DNA of 64,000 nt from the NCBI GenBank assembly GCA_963969495.1, contig OZ018328.1, forward strand, positions 310,001 through 374,000, written 5' to 3'. The stretch's first letter is position 1. Each line of letters opens with the position of its first letter. This DNA is from Ceratothoa steindachneri (taxonomy: Eukaryota; Arthropoda; Malacostraca; Isopoda; Cymothoidae). Below are positions 28,390 to 64,000 of this stretch, piece after piece. The translations under genes were made by a program, and so were the position numbers. The notes beneath the pieces were generated by a model, which was not told the DNA's origin, did not search any database, and saw only the letters and a program-made list of their open reading frames with translations.

Positions 28390-29418
28390 ATGGCTGACTG
28401 TTTGGATGTAGAGAGTATGCCTTTTGAAAGTAGTGTGTATGTAGTGTGCGATGTCTGTGGTGTAGAGAGGAGAGTGAATGTGTCTGAGTGCCGTGTATGT
28501 GCTTTGACTGAGGAGGTGAGTCGATTACGTGCGGAATGCTTGAGACTGAATGATTTAGTGTCTGAAGTGAGAAGAGATGCAAGTGTACGTTTGAAGAGTC
28601 AGATTGGGACCAGGAGGGAGGAAGTTAGGCCTAGAACAGGGACTGGAGAGAAAGCAGTAAGTGAAGTAAGTGATGATGAGTGGTGGGTGAAAGTGAACAG
28701 AATAGATAAGTTAGGACAGGTTAGGTGTGTGAATGAGAGGGACATGAAACCTGTTAGGCTAACTAACAGATTTGATGCCCTGAGAGAGGAAGAATTTGAA
28801 AGAGATTTGTCTGGTGTGGCCGTGCCTGAAAGTAGAATAGGAGGTCGAGCGAGTGAGAGCAGGAGGGAGGGTAATACTAGGCCTAGAGAGAATAGGAGAA
28901 TGACTGAGGTGATTGTGATGGGTGACTCTCAGATTAGGTATTTAGATAGGAAGTTGAATGAAAGTAAATGGAAGGGAGTGAGAGTTTGTCTGCCGGGTGC
29001 TGGTGTAAATGATGTGTGTGAGAGGTATGATAGGTTGGTGTCTGGGTGTGAGAGGGAAGCAGTTGTGATTACACATGTCGGAGTAAACGATGTAAAGAAG
29101 GTGGGTACTTGTGAGTTACGACAGCGGTATAAAAGGCTGATTGAAAGGATGTGTGAAAGTAGAGTAAAAGGCGTTGTTTCAGGTGTGCTTCCCAGAATGG
29201 ATGTGGGGATGGAATGGTTGTCTCGTGCAATGGGGTTGAATGAATATGTGAAAGGTTTGTGCGAGGAGTCAGGATTGGTATTTGTAGATGTTTGGAGTGG
29301 GTTTTATGGAAATAAGGGTTTGTATGCGATGGATGGACTCCATCTGAGCCGAGATGGGGTTGAGGTTTTGTGGCGGGAATTAGATAGTGTTATTAGGTCT
29401 TTAGAGGCGGGAAACTAG
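28390..29418 (+). CDS. CR1-A2 ORF1: zinc/coiled-coil/SGNH hydrolase protein
   Basis: 342 codons from ATG 28390 (AGTATGGCTGAC). N-terminus with two Cys pairs (VVCDVCGVE..., CRVCALTEE), then a short coiled coil (EEVSRLRAECLRLNDLVSEV). The C-terminal half is an SGNH/GDSL esterase: block I VIVMGDSQIRYLD (nucleophile Ser), block III THVGVNDV (Asn), block V AMDGLHLSRDG (Asp/His). Esterase-bearing ORF1 proteins with a zinc-type N-terminus are a known feature of CR1-like LINEs; the exact role in retrotransposition is unsettled. The frame also opens upstream to 28318 with a hydrophobic stretch; the internal ATG is preferred. Intact. Confidence 0.88.
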   Translation: MADCLDVESMPFESSVYVVCDVCGVERRVNVSECRVCALTEEVSRLRAECLRLNDLVSEVRRDASVRLKSQIGTRREEVRPRTGTGEKAVSEVSDDEWWVKVNRIDKLGQVRCVNERDMKPVRLTNRFDALREEEFERDLSGVAVPESRIGGRASESRREGNTRPRENRRMTEVIVMGDSQIRYLDRKLNESKWKGVRVCLPGAGVNDVCERYDRLVSGCEREAVVITHVGVNDVKKVGTCELRQRYKRLIERMCESRVKGVVSGVLPRMDVGMEWLSRAMGLNEYVKGLCEESGLVFVDVWSGFYGNKGLYAMDGLHLSRDGVEVLWRELDSVIRSLEAGN

Positions 29419-29444
29419 GTTTTGATAGTGGTCAGGGAAATTTA

Positions 29445-32409
29445 ATGGCTCAAAGTGAGGCAGGGAAAGGAAGCAAACACAGATTTGTAGAAGGTAGGCA
29501 GGCTAATGTAAGTGCTTTAGGGTTAAACTACTTGAGTAGTGATAGTGGTCAGGGAAATACAAGAGTACAGGGTCGGGGAAAGAGAGAAAGGAGATGCAGA
29601 GGAGATAGGCCCTCAGGTGCTTCAGAGATAGGTGGGCTGAGTTGTCTTTACACAAATGCTCGTAGTCTTAGAAATAAGAAGGATGAATTATTTAGTTATA
29701 TCATTCATGAAGATATAGATATAATATGTATAGTTGAATCATGGGTTAATGAAAATATATTTAATGATAATGTCAGTGAATTTGAACTAGAGGGTTATAC
29801 TATGTACATTAGTCAAAGGAGAGATAGGACTGGTGGTGGGTTGATTATTTATATCAGAAATAGCATTTCTTCAAATCTAAATAACTCTATAAAGCAAGGA
29901 GAAGGTGAATCATTATGGATAGATATTAAGGTTGGTAAAAATAGGAAAATACACTTGGGAGCTTTTTATAGACCACCAGGACAGACTGATTGTATCGATG
30001 AGTTAATGATTAGGGAAATAAGTAAAGGATGCAAAGAAGATACAGTTATTCTTGGTGACTTTAATTTAACTTCTGTAGACTGGGAAAATATGATAGGAAG
30101 AGATAGAGCAAGTTGTAAGTTTATGGAGTGTTTTGAGAATAACTTTTTGATCCAATTTGTTAATAAGCCAACAAGGGGTGCCAATATATTAGATCTAATT
30201 CTTTCAAATGATGATCACTTAGTTCAAGGATTGAGTGTAGGGGAATCATTGGGAAACAGTGATCATCAGATGGTTCGGTTTAATTTGCAAATAGTTAAGG
30301 GTAGAACAACGACAAACTCCACAAAAATTCCAAATTTTTATAGGGGAGATTACGATAAATTACGCAGCATGCTAAATCAGATTAGGTGGGATATAGAATT
30401 CCATGGAAAGAATACTTATGAGATGTGGGATATTTTTAAGACTATATTAAACATGGTTCAGGAACAGTGTATTCCGATGAAGTCTATTAGGAAGAAATGT
30501 AGGAAACCATTATGGTGGAACCAAGAAATAGCTAATAAAGTTTCAGAGAAAAAAAGGGCATACCAGAGATTACAAAGTGAGAGTAGTTTAGATAATTTAA
30601 ACCATTATAGGTCAACCAGAAATGAACTAAATAAGATTATTTAGAAGACCAAAAGGACAGCAGAAATTAATTTAGCTAAAAATAATAATAAAGATCCTAA
30701 AAAATTCTTTAGCTATTATAGAATCAATAATCAATCTAACAGTGATAAAATAGGGCCTATTAAATATGAAGGGGTTTTGAAAGAATCTGATGAGGAAATA
30801 GTAGAGGTCCTTAATGATCATTTTGCTTCAGTATTCACAGAAGAGAAACCAGTTAGATTAATTGATGATAATTCTAGGTCAAGGGAAGTAGTGATAAATT
30901 CTATTAATATAGACAGAGAAGAAATTAAAGGGCTTATAATTCAGTTAAATACTAGTAAGGCATCTGGCCCTGACAACATTCATTCTAGGATACTCAAAGA
31001 AGGTGTAGAAAGTATTGCAGTAGCTCTCGAGAAGATATTTATTAGATCACTAGAGTCTGGAGAAATACCAAATGATTGGAAATTGGCAAATGTAGTGCCA
31101 ATTTTTAAAAAGGGAAGCAAAGAGGACCCAAATAACTTTAGACCAGTAAGCTTAACTTCTATAGTCTGTAAAATTCTTGAGAAGATGGTTAAGAAGGGAA
31201 TTTCTGATCATCTAGAGAGTAGCAGGTTAATTAATGATGCTCAGCATGGTTTTAGAAAAGATAGATCGTGTTTAACTAATTTACTGGATTTTATGGATTA
31301 TGTAACTAAAGAATTAGATAGGGGTGAGAAAGTTGATGTGATCTACTTAGATTTCAGCAAAGCTTTTGATAAGGTTCCACATAGAAGACTAGTTCATAAA
31401 TTAAAGCTGCATGGGATATGTGGGAACGTTTTAAATTGGATAACTGAATGGCTGAAAAATAGGAAACAGAGAGTTGTACTGAATGGAGTGAGGTCAGAGT
31501 GGAGGAATGTTATTAGTGGCGTACCTCAGGGATCAGTTTTAGGCCCTTTATTATTTATAATCTATGTAAATGATCTTGGGCAAGGTGTAAATAGCAGTGT
31601 CAATTTTTGCTGATGACACTAAATTGGCAGCTGTAGTCAAAGAGGTTGAGGGTAGCTTTAAAGTGCAGGGTGACTTAGATAAGCTGTTAGCTTGGGCTCA
31701 GAAGTGGCAGATGACTTTTAACCTTAATAAATGCAAAGTTATTAACATGGGGAGAGATAATAGGGAATTTAGCTATGAGATGGATGGATATTGGCATAAT
31801 TCAGTTGAAGATGAGAAAGACTTAGGAGTGGTAGTAGACAGGTCACTGAAATTTTCAAAGCAGTGTATTGAGGCAAAAAATAGAGCAAATAGGGTGCTAG
31901 GTTACATTAAAAGAAATGTTAGCTACAAGAGTAAGGAGGTCATCCTTAAACTATACAACTCTTATGTCAGGCCACATTTAGAGTACTGTATACAGGCATG
32001 GTCACCACATTTTAGACATGATATAAACTTATTAGAGTCAGTACAAAGGAGGGCAACAAAAATAATACCATCCCTGAAGCACCTTCAATATGAAGATAGA
32101 CTGAGGGTATTAAATATGTTTTCATTTGAAAGAAGGTGTGTGAGGGGAGATATGATTGAGCTTTTTAAAATCTTTTCTGGGATGGATAAATTAGATTTCA
32201 GCAAGTTATTTGAGTTAGAAGGTAGTAATAGAACTAGAGGCCACCACTTAAAGATTAAAAAACAGAGGTGCAGACTGGATGTTAGAAAATATTTTTTCAC
32301 TAACAGAGTGGTAGATTATTGGAATAGTTTGCCACCTGAGACTGTAGACAGCTCAAACTTGAATGTTTTCAAGCGCAGATTGGATGATTATATGGGGATG
32401 GAGGGTTAA
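29445..32409 (+). pseudogene. CR1-A2 ORF2: endonuclease and reverse transcriptase, two lesions
   Basis: Starts ATG 29445, 26 bp after ORF1. APE-type endonuclease: CLYTNARSLRNKKDEL, VESWVNE, GAFYRPPGQ, VILGDFNL, NSDHQMV (catalytic Asp/His). Then [72 protein letters not shown], and the C-terminal domain ending YMGMEG. Lesions: TAG at 30642-30644 between the domains, and a 1-nt deletion at about 31598 just before the FADD box. Otherwise full length (about 988 codons), the best-preserved LINE here. Confidence 0.9.
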
Positions 32410-32640
32410 TTTCTTACTTTTTGGTATGTGGATATGTTTCTTGACTCATTCCTGTGGATGCAGTTTCTTTTTATTGTATATTTTGGGGGATTTTGTTTTT
32501 GACAGACTCCTATGGAGGCTTTAAATTATATATTGTAGATGCATGGTTGGACATTCCTATGGATTGTTAAATTGTATATTGTAGCTGCATGATCTGACAA
32601 AATCCAATGGATGCATTATATGGGTGGGATTTGATGGATA

Positions 32641-32680
32641 CGGATGACCTTTGATAGGCCCTTGTGGCTTTTGTCATCCG
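32641..32680 (+). promoter_or_regulatory. Terminal hairpin of CR1-A2
   Basis: CGGATGAC...GTCATCCG, 40 nt, six bases before the (TTATG)n tail begins. Identical stem to the A1 copies although the rest of the 3' UTR has diverged. Confidence 0.75.
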
Positions 32681-32710
32681 TTAAATTATGTTATGTTATG
32701 TTATGTTATG

Positions 32711-33458
32711 TAGCAATAACTTTCAACCTTGACAAGTGCAAAGTTATTAACATGGGAAAAGATAATAGAGAATTTAACTATCAAATGGATGGGCATTGGC
32801 TGAGCTTAGTAGAGGATGAGAACATCTAGGAGTAGTAATTGATAAGTCATTAAGGTTTTCTAAGCAGTGAATTGAAGCAAGAAATAGGGCAAATAGAGTG
32901 CTGGGTTTTATTAAGAGAAATGTCAGTTACAAAAGTAAGGAGGTTATTCTTAAACTCTATAACTCTTAAGTTAGGCTACATCTAGAGTACTGTATACAGG
33001 CATGGTCCCCACATTTTAGAAACGATATTAACCTTATCGAGTCAGTGCAACGGAGGGCAACAAAGATTATTCCTTTCCTGAGGCACCTTGAATATATAGA
33101 TAGACTGAGGGTATTAAATATGTTCTCGTTTGAAAGGAGGTGTGTGAGAGGGGATATGATTGAGCTCTTTAAAAAAATTTCCGGGATAGATAAATTGGAT
33201 GTTAGCAAGTTTTTGGAGTTAGATAATGGAAATTGGACTAGAGGTCACTACTTGAAAATTAAAAAGCAAGGGTGTAGACTGGATTTAAGAAAATATTTTT
33301 TCACCAATAAAGTGGTGGACTTCTGGAATAAATTGCTGCGGAGGGTAGTAGGTAGTCCAGATTTAAATGTATTTAAGAGTAGGTTGGATGAGTTTATGTG
33401 GAGGGAAGGTTGTGATGGTTCCTAAGTTTTGTATATATTAATATTGTTTGTATATATC
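32711..33458 (+). pseudogene. CR1-A fragment, plus arm, unit 3 (continued)
   Basis: Resumes the arm interrupted at 28097. C-terminal block 33045-33425 open (ATKIIPFLRHLEYIDRLRVL, DKLDVSKFLELDNGNW). Ends at the same tail-to-tail junction, GTATATATC. Confidence 0.87.
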
Positions 33459-35287
33459 AAAACCCACCCACAAAAAGTACCCTCATCAGCGGAAGACAAA
33501 ATCAAAGTCCCCCCACAATATAATATAACAGATGACAAAAGCCGCCAAGGGCTCATCATAGGTCATCCGAGTCAAACAGCCTCTTTTTTAAGGCCTCCAA
33601 ACTCCCAGGAAAACTACATCCAGAGGATTGCATCCACAAACAAGGGTATCACCAATCAAGGCTTGTCAAGAACTAAATCATGCAGCTATAGATATATACA
33701 AGAAATATTGATATATATATAAAACTTAGGAACCATCACAACCTTCCTTCCCCATAAACTCATCCAACCTACTCTTAAATACATTTAAATTTGGACTACC
33801 TACTACCCTCCGCGGCAATTTGTTCCAGAAGTCTACCACTCTATTGGTGAAAAAATATTTTCTTAAATCCAACCTACACCCTTGCTTTTTAATTTTCAAG
33901 TGGTAACCTCTAGTCTGATTTCCATCATCTAACTCAAAAAACTTGCTAACATCCAATTTATCTATCCCAGAAAATTTTTTAAAGAGCTTAATCATATTCC
34001 CTCTCCCACACCTCCTTTTGAACGAGAACATATTTAATACCCTCAGTCTATCTATATATTCAAGGTGCCTCAGGGAAAGAATAATCTTTGTTGCCCTCCG
34101 TTGCACTGACTCAAGAAGGTTAATATCGTGTCTAAAATATGGGGACCATGCCTGTATACAGTACTATAGATGTGGCCTAACCTAAGAGTTATAGAGTTTA
34201 AGAATAACCTCCTTACTTTTGTAACTGACATTTCTCTTAATGAAACCCAGCACTCTATTTGCCCTATTTCTTGCTTCAATACACTGCTTAGAAAACTTTA
34301 ATGACTTATCTATTACTACTCCTAGATCTTTCTCATCCTCTACTGAGCTCAGCTAATGCCCATCCATTTCATAGTTAAATTCTCTATTATCGTTTCCCAT
34401 GTTAATAACTTTGCACTTATCAAGGTTGAAAGTCATTTGCCACTTATGTGCCCAGGATAACAATTTATTTAAATCCCCCTGCACTTTAAAATTATCATCA
34501 ATATCTTTACCTACAGCTGCTAATTTGGCATCATCCGCAAAAATTGACACTTTATTATTAACTGCCTCTCCAAGATCGTTTATATAGATGACAAATAATA
34601 ATGGACCGAGAAGTGATCCCTGAGGAACCCCACTGCTAACATCCCTCCACTCTGACTTTACACCATTTAGCACTACCCTTTGCTTCCTGTCTTTCAGCCA
34701 CTCAGCTATCCAATTTGAAACACCCCCACATATCCCAATCATTTTTAATTTATGAACTAGTCTCCTATGTGGTACCTTATCAAATGCTTTACTAAAATCT
34801 AAGTAAATTATATCTACATTCTCTCCTTTATCTACTTCATCTGTTACAAACTTCAGAAAATTTAGTAAATTAGTCAAACATGATCTGCCTGATCTAAACC
34901 CATGCTGAGCATCGCTGATTAACCCCTCTCTCTCTAGATGTTGGCAAATCCCTTTTTTAACTATTTTCTCAAGAATTTTACAGACTACAGGAGTTAGGCT
35001 ACCCGGTCTAAAGTTATTTGGATCCTCTTCACTACCCTTCTTGAAAATGGGGACTACATTCACTCTCTTCCAATCATCAGGTATTTCTCCATATTCCAGT
35101 GATAGTATACAACTCCAGAGCTATTGAGATACTTTCTACCCCTTCTTTAAGTATCCTAAAATGAATATTATCAGGGACGGAGGCCTTGGTAGTATCTAAC
35201 TCACCTATTAGATCTTTTATCATCATCCAATCCACACTAATGGTAGTAAACACCTCTTTCCCTGACCCATGAATTCTATACATTTAG
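33459..35287 (-). pseudogene. CR1-A fragment, minus arm, unit 3
   Basis: Uninterrupted version of this arm: 3' UTR, C-terminal domain 33726-34106, RT 34353-35063 (SLLGPLLF, FADDAKL), N-terminal piece 35077-35283. It serves as the empty-site reference for the insertions at 17756 and 24911. Confidence 0.88.
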
Positions 35288-35968
35288 GTGGATTCAGTCA
35301 TGGCTTGGTGACAGACAGCAAAGAGTTACTATAGATGGAGTCAAACCTAAGTGGGGGTGTGTTAGCAGTGGAGTTCCCCAAGGATCTGTTTTGGGTCCCT
35401 TGCTATTCTTAATTTATATTAATGATCTTGACATAGGTATAAGTAGTGACCTGAGTAAATTTGCTGATGATACTAAGCTAGGTAGGGCCATTAGGGCTGA
35501 TTCTGATGCTGTTGTAATGCAGGAGGAATTGACCATTCTGTCCAATTGGGCCGAGAAATGGCAAATGAAGTTTAACATAGACAAATGTAGTGTATTTAGT
35601 ATAGGTAGAAATAATCCATTGAATAGTTATAAATTAAATGGGAGAATTTTAGGGAGGACCGATTGTGAGAGGGACTTGGGTATTTTGGTAAGTTCAGACC
35701 TTCGTCCTAGAAAGCAGTGCCTAAATGCCAAGAATAAAGCTAATAGGATATTGGGATTCATTAGGAGGAGTGTAAGCAATAAGAGTGCTGAAGTCATTCT
35801 AAAACTCTATCGGGCGCTAGTTAGGCCTCATCTAGACTATGCAGTACAATTTTGGTCACCATATTATAGGAAGGATATTGATTTGCTTGAGTCTGTGCAG
35901 GAGCTGCCAAGTGTAGGCCAGGAATGGTCTTTTGCAGTCTCCTTCTTTTCTTATGTTCTTATGTTCTT
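35288..35968 (+). pseudogene. LINE B fragment, unit 4 (internally deleted)
   Basis: Starts like the other B copies but jumps at 35900 from the RT thumb (LLESVQ) straight to the last ~70 bp of the 3' UTR and the ATGTTCTT tail. Confidence 0.85.
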
Positions 35969-36086
35969 CTTATCTTCATATTTAAGGTGCTTCAGGGATG
36001 ATGATATTTTTGTTGCCCTCCCTTGCACTGACTCCAACAAGTCTACATCATGTCCAAAATGTGGTGACCATGCTTGCATACAGTAC
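35969..36086 (-). pseudogene. CR1-type RT C-terminal fragment
   Basis: Minus-strand 118 bp corresponding to the block around WSPHFRHDINLLESVQRRAT, diverged from A1 and A2. Part of a mosaic. Confidence 0.65.
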
Positions 36087-36328
36087 CTGGCAAACACACC
36101 CTCAAACCATTCAATCTACTTGCATTCAACTTCCTATCTAAATATCTAACTCGCGAATCACCCATCACAAGCACTTCAGTCAGACTCCTATTCCTAACCC
36201 CCACAGACCTAACTCCATCCCCACTCCTATTCTTATTCAAACTACCAGTCACTCTACCTCAATCCCCACCCCCATCAGTCATATCACTTCCAGTTACTTC
36301 CTCTCTTAGGACACTGAATCTATTATAG
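36087..36328 (-). pseudogene. SGNH ORF1 fragment of a third CR1 subfamily
   Basis: Minus-strand peptide SLTEVLVMGDSRVRYLDRKL then LRVCLPG matches block I of the esterase in ORF1 at 28390-29418, but is clearly diverged upstream. Confidence 0.75.
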
Positions 36329-36735
36329 TCCAAATTTAAATGTATTTAAGAGTAGGTTGGATGAGTTTATGGGGAGGGAAGGTTGTGATAGTTCTGGAGT
36401 TTTGTATATATTAATATTGTTTGTATATATCTATAGCCGCATGATTTAGTTTTTGACAAGCTTTGATTGGTGATACCCTTGTTTCTGGATGCAATCCTCT
36501 GGATGTAGTTTTCCTGGGAGTTTGGGTGCCTTAAAGAAGAGGCTGTTTGACTCGGATGACCTATGATGAGCCCTTGTGGCTTTTGTCATCTGTTATATTA
36601 TATTGTGGGGGACTTTGATTTTGTCTTCCCCTGGTGATGGTGCTTTTTGTGGGTGGTTTTTGACAGATGCGGATGACCTTTGATAGGCCCTTGGGGCTTT
36701 TGTCATCCGTGAAATTATGTTATGTTATGTTATGA
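36329..36735 (+). mobile_element. CR1-A1 3' end
   Basis: Last codons of ORF2 (LNVFKSRLDEFMGREG), 3' UTR with two hairpins (36553-36592, one mismatch; 36670-36709) and a (TTATG)n tail ending about 36735. Confidence 0.85.
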
Positions 36736-37325
36736 TTTAACCACCAGAAACCTTTTAAGACTATAAAGAATAGTCACATCAAAATCTTGAATTAAATATT
36801 GCAACTTTTTCCCTAGTAGGCAGTCTTAAACCTATTTGTCCATAAGTGCCCTGAGCATTTTTCCGTGTGTCTCCTTTTTCCCAGTTCCCATAGTTGTCTA
36901 TCCTCAGCCCCAATACCAATCGAAGAACTACATCTATTATCTTCATCTATCCTCACCATATTATAGATCTCTCCTTATTTTCTGCATGATCTCACCACAT
37001 GGTTATTGCACTTTAAATTTAAAAATCTTTCAGTTCTTTGGTGACATAATTATCTGGCAATAGGTTTAGAATCTGTCCACCAGTAATGATGTTTGGAGGG
37101 CTCTTGTAAAATTTGGTAATCAGTATTAAACTGTCGCATCATTTTGAAAGTTTTTCAGAAAGGGCAACTGAAGGTTGTATCTGACTCAAAGTTTTCTCTT
37201 GATCCTTAGGGTTATTTATACAGATAAATATTGTTTTAAAAAGCTCTCAAAATAATATATTGCAAGGCAAAGTTCTGTGTTATAGGAAAGACATTTAACC
37301 AACAGAAACCTTATCTTGACTAAAT
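36736..37325. other. Unique sequence upstream of the zinc-finger gene
   Basis: No coding or TE signature recognised. It directly precedes the first coding exon and may hold promoter and 5' UTR; no TATA box or initiator could be assigned with confidence. Confidence 0.4.
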
Positions 37326-63311
<25,986 letters not shown>

Positions 63312-63314
63312 TGA

Positions 63315-63689
63315 AAGAACCCACACAGGTGAGAAGTCTTTCAAATGCAGTTCCTGACACAATCAGGCAGCCGAGACGTCTATTACTCGGGGACATGTAT
63401 AAACTCATACGGGTGATAAGGCTTTCAAATAGTTTCTGTTCTTATGAAACTGCCCTAAGCTGGAATTTTGAGCAACTATAAGAATTCACACTAGTAAAAA
63501 TGCTTGATAATGCAGTTCTGCTCCTATCAAAGCACCAGAGATACTGAAAAGCCTTTCAAGTCAATTTCCTGCTCCTATCTATCAGAATCGGTCTTAAACA
63601 GCTTTTAAGCTGCAATTCGAATGTATGATCCTCTAGATGGAATTCATGTCGTTTCAGTTCAAGGCGTTATCTACTCTGAAAAAATATTT
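63315..63689 (+). other. Decayed zinc-finger units in the 3' UTR
   Basis: Finger-like sequence continues in shifted frames (GEKSFKCSS then a stop, HNQAAETS; later GDKAFK, SFCSYETAL) to about 63600 with stops and frameshifts. The ancestral array was longer. Confidence 0.75.
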
Positions 63690-63695
63690 AATAAA
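63690..63695 (+). terminator. Likely polyadenylation signal of the zinc-finger gene
   Basis: AATAAA 376 bp after the stop, in AT-rich sequence. The remaining 63696-64000 shows no recognisable gene. Confidence 0.5.
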
Positions 63696-64000
63696 TACAA
63701 CTCAGAGAGTTCTTCACATTTTTTCAACTGAATTCCTGTAACTAGTGTCTTCCACCCTTGTCGAATAGGACTGAAATTCCCTATTATCTGAAAAATTATC
63801 CTAATGTTTGAAAGTGAATCCTGATAGCCCAAGACGTTTCTAAATACTTCAATACCATGTAGTCTCGCTCCAGCACGATTCGTCGCCATTGTCACGAAAC
63901 TCATATTTGTAGTATAAATGCGGGCCTATTCGAATGCTCCACTTGGCGAATTACCCCTCGCAGTAAAATATGGAATTTAAGAATTGTTTCTTCTCCCCGG

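Larger units (their letters stand above)
28098..32710 (+). mobile_element. Full-length CR1-A2 LINE, nearly intact
   Basis: 4.6-kb element: ~290-bp 5' UTR, ORF1 (SGNH esterase), ORF2 (endonuclease-RT), 3' UTR with one terminal hairpin (32641-32680) and a (TTATG)n tail (32687-32710). Only one stop and one frameshift interrupt ORF2. It is inserted in unit 3 of the chimeric array with a 13-bp target loss and no duplication. Confidence 0.9.

Overview
Eukaryotic, AT-rich, repeat-dominated DNA. The only convincing host gene is a five-exon C2H2 zinc-finger gene with GT...AG introns. The rest is transposable elements (TEs), mostly broken and nested. The TE mix (CR1-like LINEs whose ORF1 carries an SGNH esterase, a Ty3/Gypsy element, an I-like LINE, a PHD-RT-REL element), the zinc-finger style (CPYEAA fingers, IKEE-rich acidic N-terminus) and a fossil of an arthropod-wide uncharacterised gene family suggest an arthropod, perhaps a crustacean or chelicerate. 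The species cannot be fixed from sequence alone.

Layout. 1-2974: remnants of several LINEs. 2975-13808: Ty3/Gypsy copy 1 (+), with a perfect 4-bp target duplication inside a reversed CR1 ORF1 and itself split by a CR1 insertion (6346-8411). 13809-36735: a LINE thicket. A chimeric unit [LINE B(+) / CR1-A(+) / CR1-A(-)] occurs in nearly identical tandem copies. They are interrupted by a GC-rich element with an intact 994-aa PHD-RT-REL ORF (17756-21313), by a CR1-A insertion (24911-~26336) and by a nearly intact full-length CR1-A2 (28098-32710). 36736-63900: the host zinc-finger gene, with coding exons at 37326-37385, 39909-39983, 51809-51952, 52202-52363 and 62130-63311 (541 codons, all junctions phase 0). 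Its introns are filled with TEs. Intron 2 holds an antisense fossil gene cut into three pieces by Gypsy copy 2 (-, 41913-50647) and by a CR1-A(-). Intron 4 holds fragments of an I-like LINE.

Most notable system: the Gypsy element. Reading both degenerate copies together gives gag (coiled coil, five CCHC knuckles) - retropepsin 1 - RT - RNase H - OTU-like domain (Asp-Ser-Leu-Phe where the catalytic Cys motif is expected) - second retropepsin (Leu-Ile-Asp-Thr-Gly-Ala) - integrase - C-terminal extension with Asp-Phe-Ser-Gly-Phe repeats. Two retropepsin modules plus an OTU-like module between RNase H and integrase is not the standard Gypsy layout, and it appears in both copies.

Other structure includes a recurrent 40-nt hairpin at CR1-A 3' ends, inverted repeats with arms of about 0.8 kb in three units, and a zinc-finger array whose 3' fingers have decayed into the untranslated region. 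Family assignments come from motif recognition only; no database search was possible.
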